A stretch of 64,000 nucleotides of DNA. It comes from Lachnospiraceae bacterium UBA938 (GTDB lineage Bacteria > Bacillota > Clostridia > Lachnospirales > Lachnospiraceae). Each line of letters begins with the position of its first letter. Position 1 is the first letter of the stretch. The notes beneath the pieces are model-generated. The model did not search any database. It was not told the origin of the DNA and worked only from the letters and a program-made list of their open reading frames with translations. Location: assembly GCA_002293475.1 (NCBI GenBank), contig DBDG01000017.1, positions 20,947 to 84,946 of the forward strand, given 5' to 3'. A program made the translations under genes and the position numbers. This document shows positions 37,865 through 46,440 of the stretch, piece by piece.

Positions 37865-40222
37865 CTAATCCCTATTGAAATAAAGCTCATCAGTTATCTC
37901 AAACATTGGCTTAAGTTCTGATGCAAACGCTACTAACTCATCCATCAAACGGTAAAATAGATCTTCTGCCCGGTCTTTATTTAGATATTGGTTATTAAAG
38001 CGGTAGATAAAACTTATTTCTTCTTCCGTAAAGCTGGCGCCTAAGACAATATCGTAGGAAAACAGCAGGCTCTGCTTAAACTGATAGTAATCCATGTCGT
38101 AAAACAGCAGCTTGGCACTCTGCGGTGGTCTGGTGTGACCGCTTTCCTTTACATCCGTTAAGCCAAACCGCACCGTTGCCGACTGATAGCATTGATCCAC
38201 TGTTCTTAGATATTCCGCTACCTCTTCCCCGGCACATTCTTTCTGCTCCAATAACACTACCTCTTCGTCGGCGTTTTTTATGAAATGGACGACGGCCTGG
38301 CCGCTTTCTCCCGCGCGGGAAACGCTCTTGAGAAAGGCACCTAAGATAATGCTCGGCTCCGATATGCCTAAAGCATCGGCAGCCCTTTTTATATCCGTAT
38401 GCAGTCCGGCTTCCATATCGGCAACCAAGGTGGAATATCGACTACTATCCGCATCCGCCGCCAGGAAATAATCTTTGTTCAGCCTGCTATAGACTTCCGG
38501 ACCTTCTATGTTTTTTTCACTGCTGACCACCTTCCCCTTCTCCGTTTTTCCTTGTTGTGTTTTTTCATTTTCCCTTTTTTCATAAATCAGTTTCCCCAGT
38601 GCTCTGATCGACGGATGGGAAAAAGCTTCCGCCAGATTTAATACTTCCGGATACCGCTTTTCAATCTCGGATGCCATTCGGAGAAATAATACCGAGTTTC
38701 CTCCGATATCGAAGAAATTCGTCTCGGCGCCGATGTCCTGGGCCGATAATACCTTCTGCCAGATTGCCAGCAACTCTGCTTCGATATCATGCGCGATATA
38801 ACCATGCCCCGCCTCTTTAGGGATTTCTTTGCTTATACCGTGCTGATACGACTGCTTCTGCCCATCGGCAAAAGTGCTTAGCTTAACTTCATCGACTGGC
38901 GTTTCCTCACTGCCGCCGGTGACGATAAGTACCAGCAGTTCCCTGAAATCCTCCGCCATACAGAAGACGTACTCCTCCGTATACAGTTCTTTTGAGTATT
39001 GGATCAAGAAGGTGTCATGGTTGGGCGGAAGGACTCCCATAACCAGCTCATAATGACTTTTCTCATCTAAAGAATAGGATTCAATATAGAAAGTATTCGC
39101 GGCTTTATTTTGCCATTTTTCCAACATGACCGGATAGTTCTCCATGACCACCAGCGAATGAAACAGATTATCTCCTGATCTGATTCCGGCAAACTTTTTA
39201 ATGTCACCTAGGTTACCCGCTTCGTGAGCAAACAGTTTTCTTTTTCTTGCTGCGATGTCGTGAATCACATCCTTGATTTTCATTCCCCTTGCCACCTCAA
39301 TACGCAGCGGCAGAGTGTTTATGAACAACCCAATAGTTCCTTCCATGCCGGCTATGCCGATATTTCTTCCGGAAAAAGTGGCTCCTATTACAAAGTCGCA
39401 CATGCCCGTGTATTTATAAATCAGAATCCCCCAAACTGCATATATGAGATCGGCCGCTGTCAGCTGCTTCCTTGCCAGATAGGCGGAAACCTTCTGCATA
39501 TGACCTTTTTTCATCTTAAAGCGATGTTCGGCGATAGCCGCTGTTTCATTGATCAGTATATGATTCTCTGATTCGCGTCCGCTTGCTTGATAATCTTTGA
39601 AATATTCTTTCCAGAACCGCCTTTCGCGCTCTGAATCACTGCCCTTCCGGCTTAATCTGATATACTCTTTATATTGGATCTTGGGAATAAACTTGATGCT
39701 TTCCCCTTTGAGCAAGCGCTCATAGGTTTGAAAGACTTCTCCGATAAATAGCATGCTGCTCCATCCGTCATACACGATATGGTGCCAAGTAACCACGAAT
39801 TCATAATGCTTTTCCCCATATTTGAATAAACGGATATCAACCGGCCTGGTCTTAATATCTATTGCTGTTTTCTTGGCAGCCATTTTTAATTCTGTAACCT
39901 TGACACGGGCATCAGATAAAGACATGTTATCCAAGGCTTCAACATGAAAGGGAAGCGCATATTTCTTGATGATGATCTGAACCGGATTTTGCAGTTTCTC
40001 CCATCGGAACATACTTCTTAGCATCTCGTTCTTTTCGCAGACCATATCACATGACCTCTGCAGCATATCGGCCTGGATCTTACCTCTTAATCCGAGCGAA
40101 AGCTGCGCCACATAAAAAGTACTATCTTTTCTTATCAATGATTCGTATAAAATCCCGGTTTGTATGGGACTAAGCGCAAGTATATCTTCAATATTCTTAT
40201 TATTAATGTCTGGATTCTCCAC
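37865..40222 (-). CDS. NRPS protein C-PCP-half C without an adenylation domain
   Basis: 785 residues. The N-terminal condensation domain (LSPIQTGILYESL; HHIVYDG near residue 158; GLFINTLPLR) has the LSPIQxGIL opening typical of LCL or terminal-type C domains. A carrier protein follows (IGGNSVLFL, with Asn instead of the usual Asp before Ser), then about 190 residues resembling only the distal lobe of a C domain, ending in a charged helix. No A domain is present, so the carrier must be charged in trans, perhaps by the acyl-AMP ligase at 44842 or from another carrier. It is the first assembly-line gene transcribed, and it shares the half-C ending with the KS-PCP-C-A-PCP protein. Confidence 0.88.
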   Translation of the reverse strand: MENPDINNKNIEDILALSPIQTGILYESLIRKDSTFYVAQLSLGLRGKIQADMLQRSCDMVCEKNEMLRSMFRWEKLQNPVQIIIKKYALPFHVEALDNMSLSDARVKVTELKMAAKKTAIDIKTRPVDIRLFKYGEKHYEFVVTWHHIVYDGWSSMLFIGEVFQTYERLLKGESIKFIPKIQYKEYIRLSRKGSDSERERRFWKEYFKDYQASGRESENHILINETAAIAEHRFKMKKGHMQKVSAYLARKQLTAADLIYAVWGILIYKYTGMCDFVIGATFSGRNIGIAGMEGTIGLFINTLPLRIEVARGMKIKDVIHDIAARKRKLFAHEAGNLGDIKKFAGIRSGDNLFHSLVVMENYPVMLEKWQNKAANTFYIESYSLDEKSHYELVMGVLPPNHDTFLIQYSKELYTEEYVFCMAEDFRELLVLIVTGGSEETPVDEVKLSTFADGQKQSYQHGISKEIPKEAGHGYIAHDIEAELLAIWQKVLSAQDIGAETNFFDIGGNSVLFLRMASEIEKRYPEVLNLAEAFSHPSIRALGKLIYEKRENEKTQQGKTEKGKVVSSEKNIEGPEVYSRLNKDYFLAADADSSRYSTLVADMEAGLHTDIKRAADALGISEPSIILGAFLKSVSRAGESGQAVVHFIKNADEEVVLLEQKECAGEEVAEYLRTVDQCYQSATVRFGLTDVKESGHTRPPQSAKLLFYDMDYYQFKQSLLFSYDIVLGASFTEEEISFIYRFNNQYLNKDRAEDLFYRLMDELVAFASELKPMFEITDELYFNRD

Positions 40223-40260
40223 GCTGTCCTCCTTCTACTTCTGCATCCGTCCAATGACCG

Positions 40261-41289
40261 TTAACCGCCCAGCTCTTTCTTTATTCTAGTTAATAAATGG
40301 CACATCTCCTTCTCTTTCATCACTGCTTTTAAAACTCTGTCTTCCATATCAAATTCCTGCATAAGATGGTAATTTATCAATACCGAATTGGCGATTCCCT
40401 GCCACTGCTTAGCGATGTCCTTGCTTAAGCTGTCGATCCTTTTTATTATCGTCCCGTCAAAGTTCATTAGTCGCAGTTTGGCTGAAAGTTCCTTATAAAA
40501 AAACTCCTTATAACGGATGGTTCGCAGGAAAATAAACTCCATGCTCTTTAATATTTCTTCACCTTCTACATTGACGGCGAGACGTTCCCCGCGCCGGATC
40601 TTATCCTGTACCATGCGGATACAGGCGATTTCTTTATAGGGCTGTTCACAGCGGTTAAATAAATAAAGATCCAAGACATCCTTAAGATGCCTTTCCCCTG
40701 AATACCCCGCCTTTTTATCTACATCGATGCTCCATACCGATGAGATTCCAAAACTGACTACGGCTTCGTCAAACAGCTTTTCCACAAAGAAATAGTCCAA
40801 TGTGCCGGCTAAGTATATACTGCCGTCGTTATCTTCTTCGTGGGTATTGTCACAGACGGCAAATTCTTGTTTTTCCTCATCATATCCGGTTATCAAGAAC
40901 AAATGCTTCCAGTCATTTTCATCAAAGTATTCACTATCCGGGTAAAATCGCAGATTCCCGGGAACAAGCGCAAATCTTCCCTGATCAATTGTTTCCTTGA
41001 TTATCTGACTAAGGCCGGCTTTGTCTGTTTTTTTTATAAGCATATCCATATGAAGCATATCTTCAAAGATATATGCTAGGGCATCGTTATACTCAACTGT
41101 ATAAAAAATAGATTCGTTATCAAAACATTCCATGAGATAACATTGTAGTAATTTGAGCACCAGGAAAAAATCTATCTGATACCCTTCCTGTTCATTGCCA
41201 AGGATCATGCCCATTGGCTTTTCAAAACAGTTTACGTAATTATAAGACTCTACATTTTTAACCGGATCAATCGCAAGGTTTTTTTTCAT
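40261..41289 (-). CDS. BtrH-like cysteine acyltransferase
   Basis: 342 residues resembling the BtrH_N fold of butirosin biosynthesis, where BtrH transfers an acyl chain from an ACP to an amine acceptor. Matching features are YNYVNCFE with Cys21, then WKHLFLITGYDEEKQEFAVCDN with His129 and Asp147, a plausible Cys-His-Asp triad. The second half is helical and family-specific. A homologous domain closes the NRPS at 15167-18571, so the pathway has two such enzymes. It lies between the amidohydrolase and the first NRPS gene. A role in off-loading or transferring an intermediate between a carrier and an amine is inferred; simple peptide hydrolysis is the alternative. Confidence 0.75.
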   Translation of the reverse strand: MKKNLAIDPVKNVESYNYVNCFEKPMGMILGNEQEGYQIDFFLVLKLLQCYLMECFDNESIFYTVEYNDALAYIFEDMLHMDMLIKKTDKAGLSQIIKETIDQGRFALVPGNLRFYPDSEYFDENDWKHLFLITGYDEEKQEFAVCDNTHEEDNDGSIYLAGTLDYFFVEKLFDEAVVSFGISSVWSIDVDKKAGYSGERHLKDVLDLYLFNRCEQPYKEIACIRMVQDKIRRGERLAVNVEGEEILKSMEFIFLRTIRYKEFFYKELSAKLRLMNFDGTIIKRIDSLSKDIAKQWQGIANSVLINYHLMQEFDMEDRVLKAVMKEKEMCHLLTRIKKELGG

Positions 41290-41302
41290 GATAATACCCC
41301 AT

Positions 41303-41318
41303 GTCCGCTGAAGCGGAC
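41303..41318. promoter_or_regulatory. Intercistronic tetraloop hairpin
   Basis: GTCCGC (41303-41308) pairs with GCGGAC (41313-41318) around a 4-base loop, between the amidohydrolase stop and the BtrH-like start. On the minus (operon) strand no U-run follows and it lies close to the GGGG that may serve as ribosome binding site. On the plus strand it is followed by a T-run and could stop antisense transcripts. Confidence 0.5.
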
Positions 41319-41322
41319 GCTC

Positions 41323-42237
41323 TTATTTTTTTAGGATTAATAGCGCATTCTTATAAAAAAACCTCTCTTTCTGGTATTCTGTCATAAAGTCCGACTGTTC
41401 AAAAAACGCGATGTCCTGTTTTGCCGTGGTAAACATTGGCCAGTCAGAACCAAAAACTACCTGCTCCGGACATTCTGCCATAAGATGTTTCATCCGCGCC
41501 TTTAAAAGCCTTTTATCCGTGATCTTCCGATACCCCGATATTTCCAGATATACGTTTTTCCTCATTAGCGGAAGCACGTAGCTTTCCTGATAAAACAACA
41601 AAGCCGCATGTCCCAATATAAACGTAATATCAGGAAATTCTCCGGAAACTTTTAAAAGCGACTCAGGATAACGGAAAGCCGTCTTCATGTTTGCCCACGA
41701 CGGGCCGATATGTATCAGTACGGGAAGCCCCCTCTGATTGCATATTTCATAGAAGGCATATAGGCCTCGGTAGTCAATTTCGTAGCCACAGGGCGGATAT
41801 ATCTTTAAGCCGCTGAATCCATACTCTTTGATACATAATTCAAATAAATCCACCCCTTTTTTGCCTGTTCGGGGATCGACCCCGGCAAAAACGTGAAAGC
41901 GCTGGGGATATTTTTGGAGCATGCGGCGATGTATTGTGATATTGTCCATCACCGCATCTAGGTTATCCGGTTCGCCGCCGGCTTCTGACTGTCGGAACGA
42001 AAAATCTGCCTGAAGCACCACCGCCCTGTCTATCCCACATTCATCCATCATCCGGATCTTCTTTGCCCCGTCAAAATCATTCAAATAGCCGCTCAAATAA
42101 CTATCTATCAAACTTTCCGGTATCGGAGCGGAGATTTCATTGGCTAACTTCTCTTCTAATTCCTTCTTTATATTCTCAATCCAATAATCAGGATATATCC
42201 GCCTGTCCGCAAGATGGCTATGCATGTCGATAATCAT
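41323..42237 (-). CDS. Metal-dependent amidohydrolase, amidohydro_2 type
   Basis: A 304-residue TIM-barrel hydrolase. It begins MIIDMHSHLADR (first metal-binding His pair), with later ligands in LIHIGPSW (about residue 176), ILGHAALL (about 209) and VVFGSDWP (about 265). This set is typical of the ACMS decarboxylase / 4-oxalomesaconate hydratase-like branch, which catalyses decarboxylation or hydrolysis. It follows the glycosyltransferase by 4 bases. It may trim or decarboxylate a pathway intermediate; its substrate cannot be told from sequence. Confidence 0.85.
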   Translation of the reverse strand: MIIDMHSHLADRRIYPDYWIENIKKELEEKLANEISAPIPESLIDSYLSGYLNDFDGAKKIRMMDECGIDRAVVLQADFSFRQSEAGGEPDNLDAVMDNITIHRRMLQKYPQRFHVFAGVDPRTGKKGVDLFELCIKEYGFSGLKIYPPCGYEIDYRGLYAFYEICNQRGLPVLIHIGPSWANMKTAFRYPESLLKVSGEFPDITFILGHAALLFYQESYVLPLMRKNVYLEISGYRKITDKRLLKARMKHLMAECPEQVVFGSDWPMFTTAKQDIAFFEQSDFMTEYQKERFFYKNALLILKK

Positions 42238-42241
42238 GACA

Positions 42242-43372
42242 TCAACCCCTTTCTGCCCACGTTATAATTTGATTTGTTATTTCATCGGCGCCGTTTATAA
42301 TCTTGATCTTATTTAAGCCGGCTAAAAACACATCATGGCTTACCCCTAATACTTCCCGGACTGCCTGCGACAAGCCCGCCGGATTATCGATAATTATTCC
42401 CACCTTATTCTCTCTGATAAAATCCTCGGCGCCCTTTTCCTGATATAAAAACCCTTCCATTTTATCCAGCAATAATGGTTTTCTTAAGTAAAGACATTCG
42501 TAAAAACTGTTAGCTCCCGGTTTAGTCAGCACGATATCGGATATTTTAAGAATATCATTCATGTTTTCGATATACTTAAGGATAATGACATTCTTATGCT
42601 CACCCCCGGCTATCATGTTCACAAGACTGAACAGCGCCTCATTGCTGCCACACCCAAAAATGATCTGCATATCGGCTAATCGGCTGATCGCTTCCTTTAA
42701 GTATTCTTTGTAATGGAAGCCTCCGCGCGAACCGCTATTAATCAAGAGGGTTTTTTTCTGCGGATCCAGCTTCAGTTTCTTGTAGATACCGGCGACTTCA
42801 TCCTGCGTATATGCTTTCAAGAACTTTTCATGAACCGGATATGCCGTTTCATAAAGGTATTTTTCCTCAATATTCTTTGCCAGATACTGCTTTACGCTGT
42901 TATTGGTATAAAAATAACCGTCAGCGCCTTTGACATCAAAACCCACGGAAATGGGGACGAAGGGGTCGGTAACGACAATATAGAATCTTGTCTTTTTTTC
43001 AAGGCTTAATTCTTTCAGCATCCGTATTACTGCGTAATTAATGGTATGGGAAGTAGAGATTATTACATCAAAGGCGTGCTTTACGATAAATTTCTTTAGC
43101 TTACCCTTGACGCCTCGATAGAAATCTTCCGATAAATCCGGCCTGGTCAAATAAGATAACTCGCTGAAACGGCAGCACAGCGAGGGAGAAGCTGCCATGA
43201 GAAAGTTGTAATAATCACTGATTATCTTATTACTTACCATCAAATCCTCATAAAAAGACTCAAAAACCTGGGCGTCAACTGAATGTTTGGCCAGGGAATG
43301 TTGCAAGGCCCTTGCGACACTGATGTGGCCATTCCCGGTACCGGCGGCTAATATCCCTACTTTACCCTTCAA
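42242..43372 (-). CDS. MurG/diacylglycerol-glucosyltransferase-like glycosyltransferase
   Basis: A 376-residue GT-B glycosyltransferase. The N-terminal GILAAGTGNGHISVARAL loop matches the G-x-G-H motif of MGDG synthase-type enzymes. The C-terminal nucleotide-sugar region holds DIVLTKPGANSFYECL (about residues 277-292) and PLLLDKMEGFLYQEKGAE. The start overlaps the radical SAM stop by 4 bases, so it is coupled to the pathway. No membrane segment is visible. It may glycosylate the product or its lipid, or modify a cell-envelope target as protection. Sugar donor is unknown. Confidence 0.87.
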   Translation of the reverse strand: MKGKVGILAAGTGNGHISVARALQHSLAKHSVDAQVFESFYEDLMVSNKIISDYYNFLMAASPSLCCRFSELSYLTRPDLSEDFYRGVKGKLKKFIVKHAFDVIISTSHTINYAVIRMLKELSLEKKTRFYIVVTDPFVPISVGFDVKGADGYFYTNNSVKQYLAKNIEEKYLYETAYPVHEKFLKAYTQDEVAGIYKKLKLDPQKKTLLINSGSRGGFHYKEYLKEAISRLADMQIIFGCGSNEALFSLVNMIAGGEHKNVIILKYIENMNDILKISDIVLTKPGANSFYECLYLRKPLLLDKMEGFLYQEKGAEDFIRENKVGIIIDNPAGLSQAVREVLGVSHDVFLAGLNKIKIINGADEITNQIITWAERG

Positions 43373-44526
43373 CTTGTTCCCTCCGCTTGCGCGCTTTCTA
43401 TTCCCAAAAAATTAGGCTCGAAATATAACGACGGCAATATCCCCTCCGTTTCGTGCGTACACTGCTCGCATACCTCGTGGCGGTTAATTAGCGCCTTGAC
43501 TTTCAATGCCTGCTCGCTGTTCCATAGTTTAATAAAATCCATATCATAATCCCTGAGGTTTCCCATGGAAACCGGGACGCTGTTACAACTAGCGTCATTA
43601 AATACTTCACAAGCATTAACCTCGCCGTCAAAATCAATAAACCCGCCGTGTTTTCCGGCATAGCACATAAATGTCCTTTTCCCGGACTTTAATGTCTGAT
43701 TCGTGTAATAATACTGCGCTGCCGGTATATAGGTGGTCGGTGTGTCACATTGTCCGTTTAATCCTTGCAATGTATAGCTGTTCAATAACTCGATGGCTTT
43801 TTCGTAGTTTTTCGGCTCTACCTCTTTTAGGTGCTCGCCGCCCCTGGGGCTCTGTCTTACCAGAAGCAACATAATGCGTTGCGGTTCTAGGTTTTTATAG
43901 ACCCATTCAAAAAAGCGCGGCAGTGTTGACTGATTGATTGAATTCATCGTAATTACCACGTTCTGATTGATATTACCGTATATTTTCTGTAGTTTCTTAC
44001 ATTCCCGCCAAGTTTCTATGCTATTCTGAAAGGCGCCTTTTCCTCTGACGGCATCATTCTCATTTTCAAACCCTTCCAAGGAGAAATTCATAGCATATCT
44101 GCCATGTCTGGAATGGCGGCTGATAGCTTCCATTTGCCTGATAATCCGGTCTTTGTCCTGACCGTTAGTACTGCTTGAAAATGCTTCCGCATGATTGTTT
44201 ATCCTAAACAGCCTGACAATCTCATGTAAATCTTCCCGCAGAAAAGGTTCCCCGCCACACAGCAGGACATTTAAAAAAAACCCCATGGAGCGGGACATTT
44301 TTTCTATTTCATCAATATTTAATTCTTTTCGGTGCTTTTCCATGGCTGCTTTTTCAATATTATGGTTAAAACAATGCCGGCACCTTAGATTACACCTGTT
44401 CGTAACCAGAAATGAGATGGTAAGTGGTGTGGCATCCATAAACAAATGACTTTTCTGATATACGCTCAGTACCTTTTTTAAACTTTCCACGTTGAGATTA
44501 TACTGTTCTTGATCGAATTCATTCAT
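43369..44526 (-). CDS. Radical SAM/SPASM-type enzyme
   Basis: 385 residues. The 4Fe-4S site is TNRCNLRCRHCFNHN (CxxxCxxC near residues 50-57), with the LCGGEPFLRED glycine motif near 91-101. The C-terminal region has further cysteines (FMCYAG, NACEVF and CEQCTHE) spaced like a SPASM auxiliary cluster domain. Such enzymes modify peptides by C-H activation. It follows a stand-alone ACP gene by 15 bases, so its substrate may be an acyl or aminoacyl group on that carrier; this is inferred from position. Confidence 0.88.
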   Translation of the reverse strand: MNEFDQEQYNLNVESLKKVLSVYQKSHLFMDATPLTISFLVTNRCNLRCRHCFNHNIEKAAMEKHRKELNIDEIEKMSRSMGFFLNVLLCGGEPFLREDLHEIVRLFRINNHAEAFSSSTNGQDKDRIIRQMEAISRHSRHGRYAMNFSLEGFENENDAVRGKGAFQNSIETWRECKKLQKIYGNINQNVVITMNSINQSTLPRFFEWVYKNLEPQRIMLLLVRQSPRGGEHLKEVEPKNYEKAIELLNSYTLQGLNGQCDTPTTYIPAAQYYYTNQTLKSGKRTFMCYAGKHGGFIDFDGEVNACEVFNDASCNSVPVSMGNLRDYDMDFIKLWNSEQALKVKALINRHEVCEQCTHETEGILPSLYFEPNFLGIESAQAEGTS

Positions 44527-44541
44527 ATTTTATGGCTCCTT

Positions 44542-44802
44542 TTATGCTGTTTCGCCGTTAGCAATTCTATCGGCAATCTCAATAATATCTTGGACAGTTT
44601 CAATTCTGGAAAAATCCACGTTATTTTCTTGGGCATTCACGTCGATTCCTTTTTCGATCAGCATGGCGGCAATCGCTATCAGCTTGATCGAGTCGATCCC
44701 AAGCTCTTCCCGGAGATTAGCTTCCGGCCGCAACAAATCACGTCTCTTTTTCAAAATCATATTTGATATAATATCCAAAACTAATTTTGATGTGCTCTTC
44801 AT
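44542..44802 (-). CDS. Stand-alone acyl carrier protein
   Basis: An 86-residue helical acidic protein with the attachment motif ELGIDSIKLIAI (Ser near residue 38). It lies 39 bases downstream of an acyl-AMP ligase and 15 bases upstream of a radical SAM gene. The ligase probably charges it, and the radical SAM enzyme, aminotransferase or BtrH-like protein may act on the tethered unit. This would make an unusual building block for the adenylation-less modules. Confidence 0.9.
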   Translation of the reverse strand: MKSTSKLVLDIISNMILKKRRDLLRPEANLREELGIDSIKLIAIAAMLIEKGIDVNAQENNVDFSRIETVQDIIEIADRIANGETA

Positions 44803-44841
44803 CTTTTTCCTTCTTCCTGCCGAATCGTTTTAAATGGCTTT

Positions 44842-46440
44842 TTATTTTTTGTAAAGCTTGTCTATCTGGGAGCGATATCTTTCATATATGGCTTTTCTGT
44901 CCACTTTTAAGGTGGCGTTCAGCAGTCCGTTCTCGGTAGTAAAGGGTTCATCGGCGATCACAAATTCTCTTATCATAAAACTGTCGGCAACGGTTTCATT
45001 GGCTTTATTTATCACTTCTTTTAACTGGTCGGCTGATGTCTTTCTGTCTTCGCGAACAATGATGCAGCTAAGAAAGGCCTTGCCGCTGCCAAACACCACC
45101 GCCTGCTTAATTTCCGCCGCACGCTTCAGCTCGTCCTCAATGACCCGCGGATGTATCTTGTCACCATTACTTAATACGATGACCTCTTTGATTCTTCCCA
45201 CCACATATAAGTAGCCGTCTTCATCAAGGTAACCGATATCGCCGGTTGCGACATATCCGTCTTCCCGGAAAGTGAGGCGCCCTTGATCCTGGTCATCATT
45301 GATATATCCCGTTCCCCACGCATAATCGCTTTTGATCAAGATCTCCCCCTCTTCACTGATTAAGATACTTTTGGTTGCAAATGGCTTTCCCACGCTTCCC
45401 ATGCGATAGGCGCCAGGGCTGTTCATCGAAACTAAGCCGACTTCGTTTATTCCATATACTTCGAAAATGCGTAATCCGGCTTTCTCGTAAAATTTCAGCA
45501 GCTTGATCTGTGTGGGGGCTGATCCGGTAACCAGAATCCTCATCCTTGTTCCAAACAGATTGTATAGATCACGGAATATTCTTTCCCTTAATCCGTTTAA
45601 CAGCGCTACCGGGAGGAGGGCATACAATATCTCATACCCGCCGTATAAGATCCTTTTTCTTAATGACTGCCGTTTCATGTTCATGAAGGTGTCATAAAAG
45701 GTTTCGAACAAATAGGGTACCCCTTGCATAATCGTAGGCTGCGAAAGCGATAAGACCCGCAGCAGCTGGCTTGTATCGGTCAAGACCAGATTGTAACCGA
45801 TCAGAACCGCCGCATAGACGAAAAGCCTTGCATTGGAAATGTGTAAGGGAAGAAAATCGATGATTTTATCCTCTTTTCGGAAGTCAAAAGCCTTCACGTT
45901 ATTATCCATCCACTCCTGAACGCATTTACTCCTGACTTCTATTCCCTTAGGGGTTCCCGTCGTGCCTGAGGTAAAGATAATCGTAAAAATACTGTCATCT
46001 TCTATAGCAACTGGGGACATTTTAGCACGACTTGCTTTTTGGGCGTCCTGCCGCAGGGTTTCTAGGTTTCTGACGGTGCTGATACGCTTTTCGCTGATAT
46101 ACCTTTGGTCGGCAAAAAGGATATTTAAACCGTATTCTGACGGCAATGCATCAATGCTATCGCCGAACGCTTTTTCAGGGAAGGGAACCGATACATAGCC
46201 CCCGGTTACTGCCGCTAGATCCAATATCATATATTCATAGGAATTGGCGCCGATTATGCCGATCCTGCCACCCTTTTTACCGCCTATGTTCTTTAGATAA
46301 GAGGCCGCCGCCGCCACATCATTATGCACATCAGCAAATACCTTTTTCACCTGTTTCCCTTTTTCATAGAATTCAATATAGTTTTCTTTGTTATTCTCCA
46401 TTGCCGCTAATACACATGATAGTTTTAAAAAATCATCCAT
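44842..46440 (-). CDS. Acyl-AMP ligase (AMP-binding enzyme), second copy
   Basis: A 532-residue adenylate-forming enzyme: IFTIIFTSGTTGTPKG (about residues 151-166), FEVYGINEVG, GYVATGDIGYLD and VVGRIKEVIVLSNGDKI. It resembles long-chain acyl ligases more than NRPS A domains, with no amino acid code to read. The stop of the aminotransferase overlaps its start by 8 bases and an ACP follows, so it forms an activation cassette with the ACP at 44542. It is distinct from the 8995-10671 ligase and presumably activates a second, different acid. Confidence 0.88.
   Translation of the reverse strand: MDDFLKLSCVLAAMENNKENYIEFYEKGKQVKKVFADVHNDVAAAASYLKNIGGKKGGRIGIIGANSYEYMILDLAAVTGGYVSVPFPEKAFGDSIDALPSEYGLNILFADQRYISEKRISTVRNLETLRQDAQKASRAKMSPVAIEDDSIFTIIFTSGTTGTPKGIEVRSKCVQEWMDNNVKAFDFRKEDKIIDFLPLHISNARLFVYAAVLIGYNLVLTDTSQLLRVLSLSQPTIMQGVPYLFETFYDTFMNMKRQSLRKRILYGGYEILYALLPVALLNGLRERIFRDLYNLFGTRMRILVTGSAPTQIKLLKFYEKAGLRIFEVYGINEVGLVSMNSPGAYRMGSVGKPFATKSILISEEGEILIKSDYAWGTGYINDDQDQGRLTFREDGYVATGDIGYLDEDGYLYVVGRIKEVIVLSNGDKIHPRVIEDELKRAAEIKQAVVFGSGKAFLSCIIVREDRKTSADQLKEVINKANETVADSFMIREFVIADEPFTTENGLLNATLKVDRKAIYERYRSQIDKLYKK

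Noticed and set aside
5527..42273. An identical 17-mer (CCACGTTATAATTTGAT) at 5527-5543 and 42257-42273.
   Set aside because: One copy codes the C-terminus of the glycosyltransferase and the other forms part of an intergenic palindrome. A single 17-base identity in 64 kb of AT-leaning DNA is compatible with chance, and there is no shared context.
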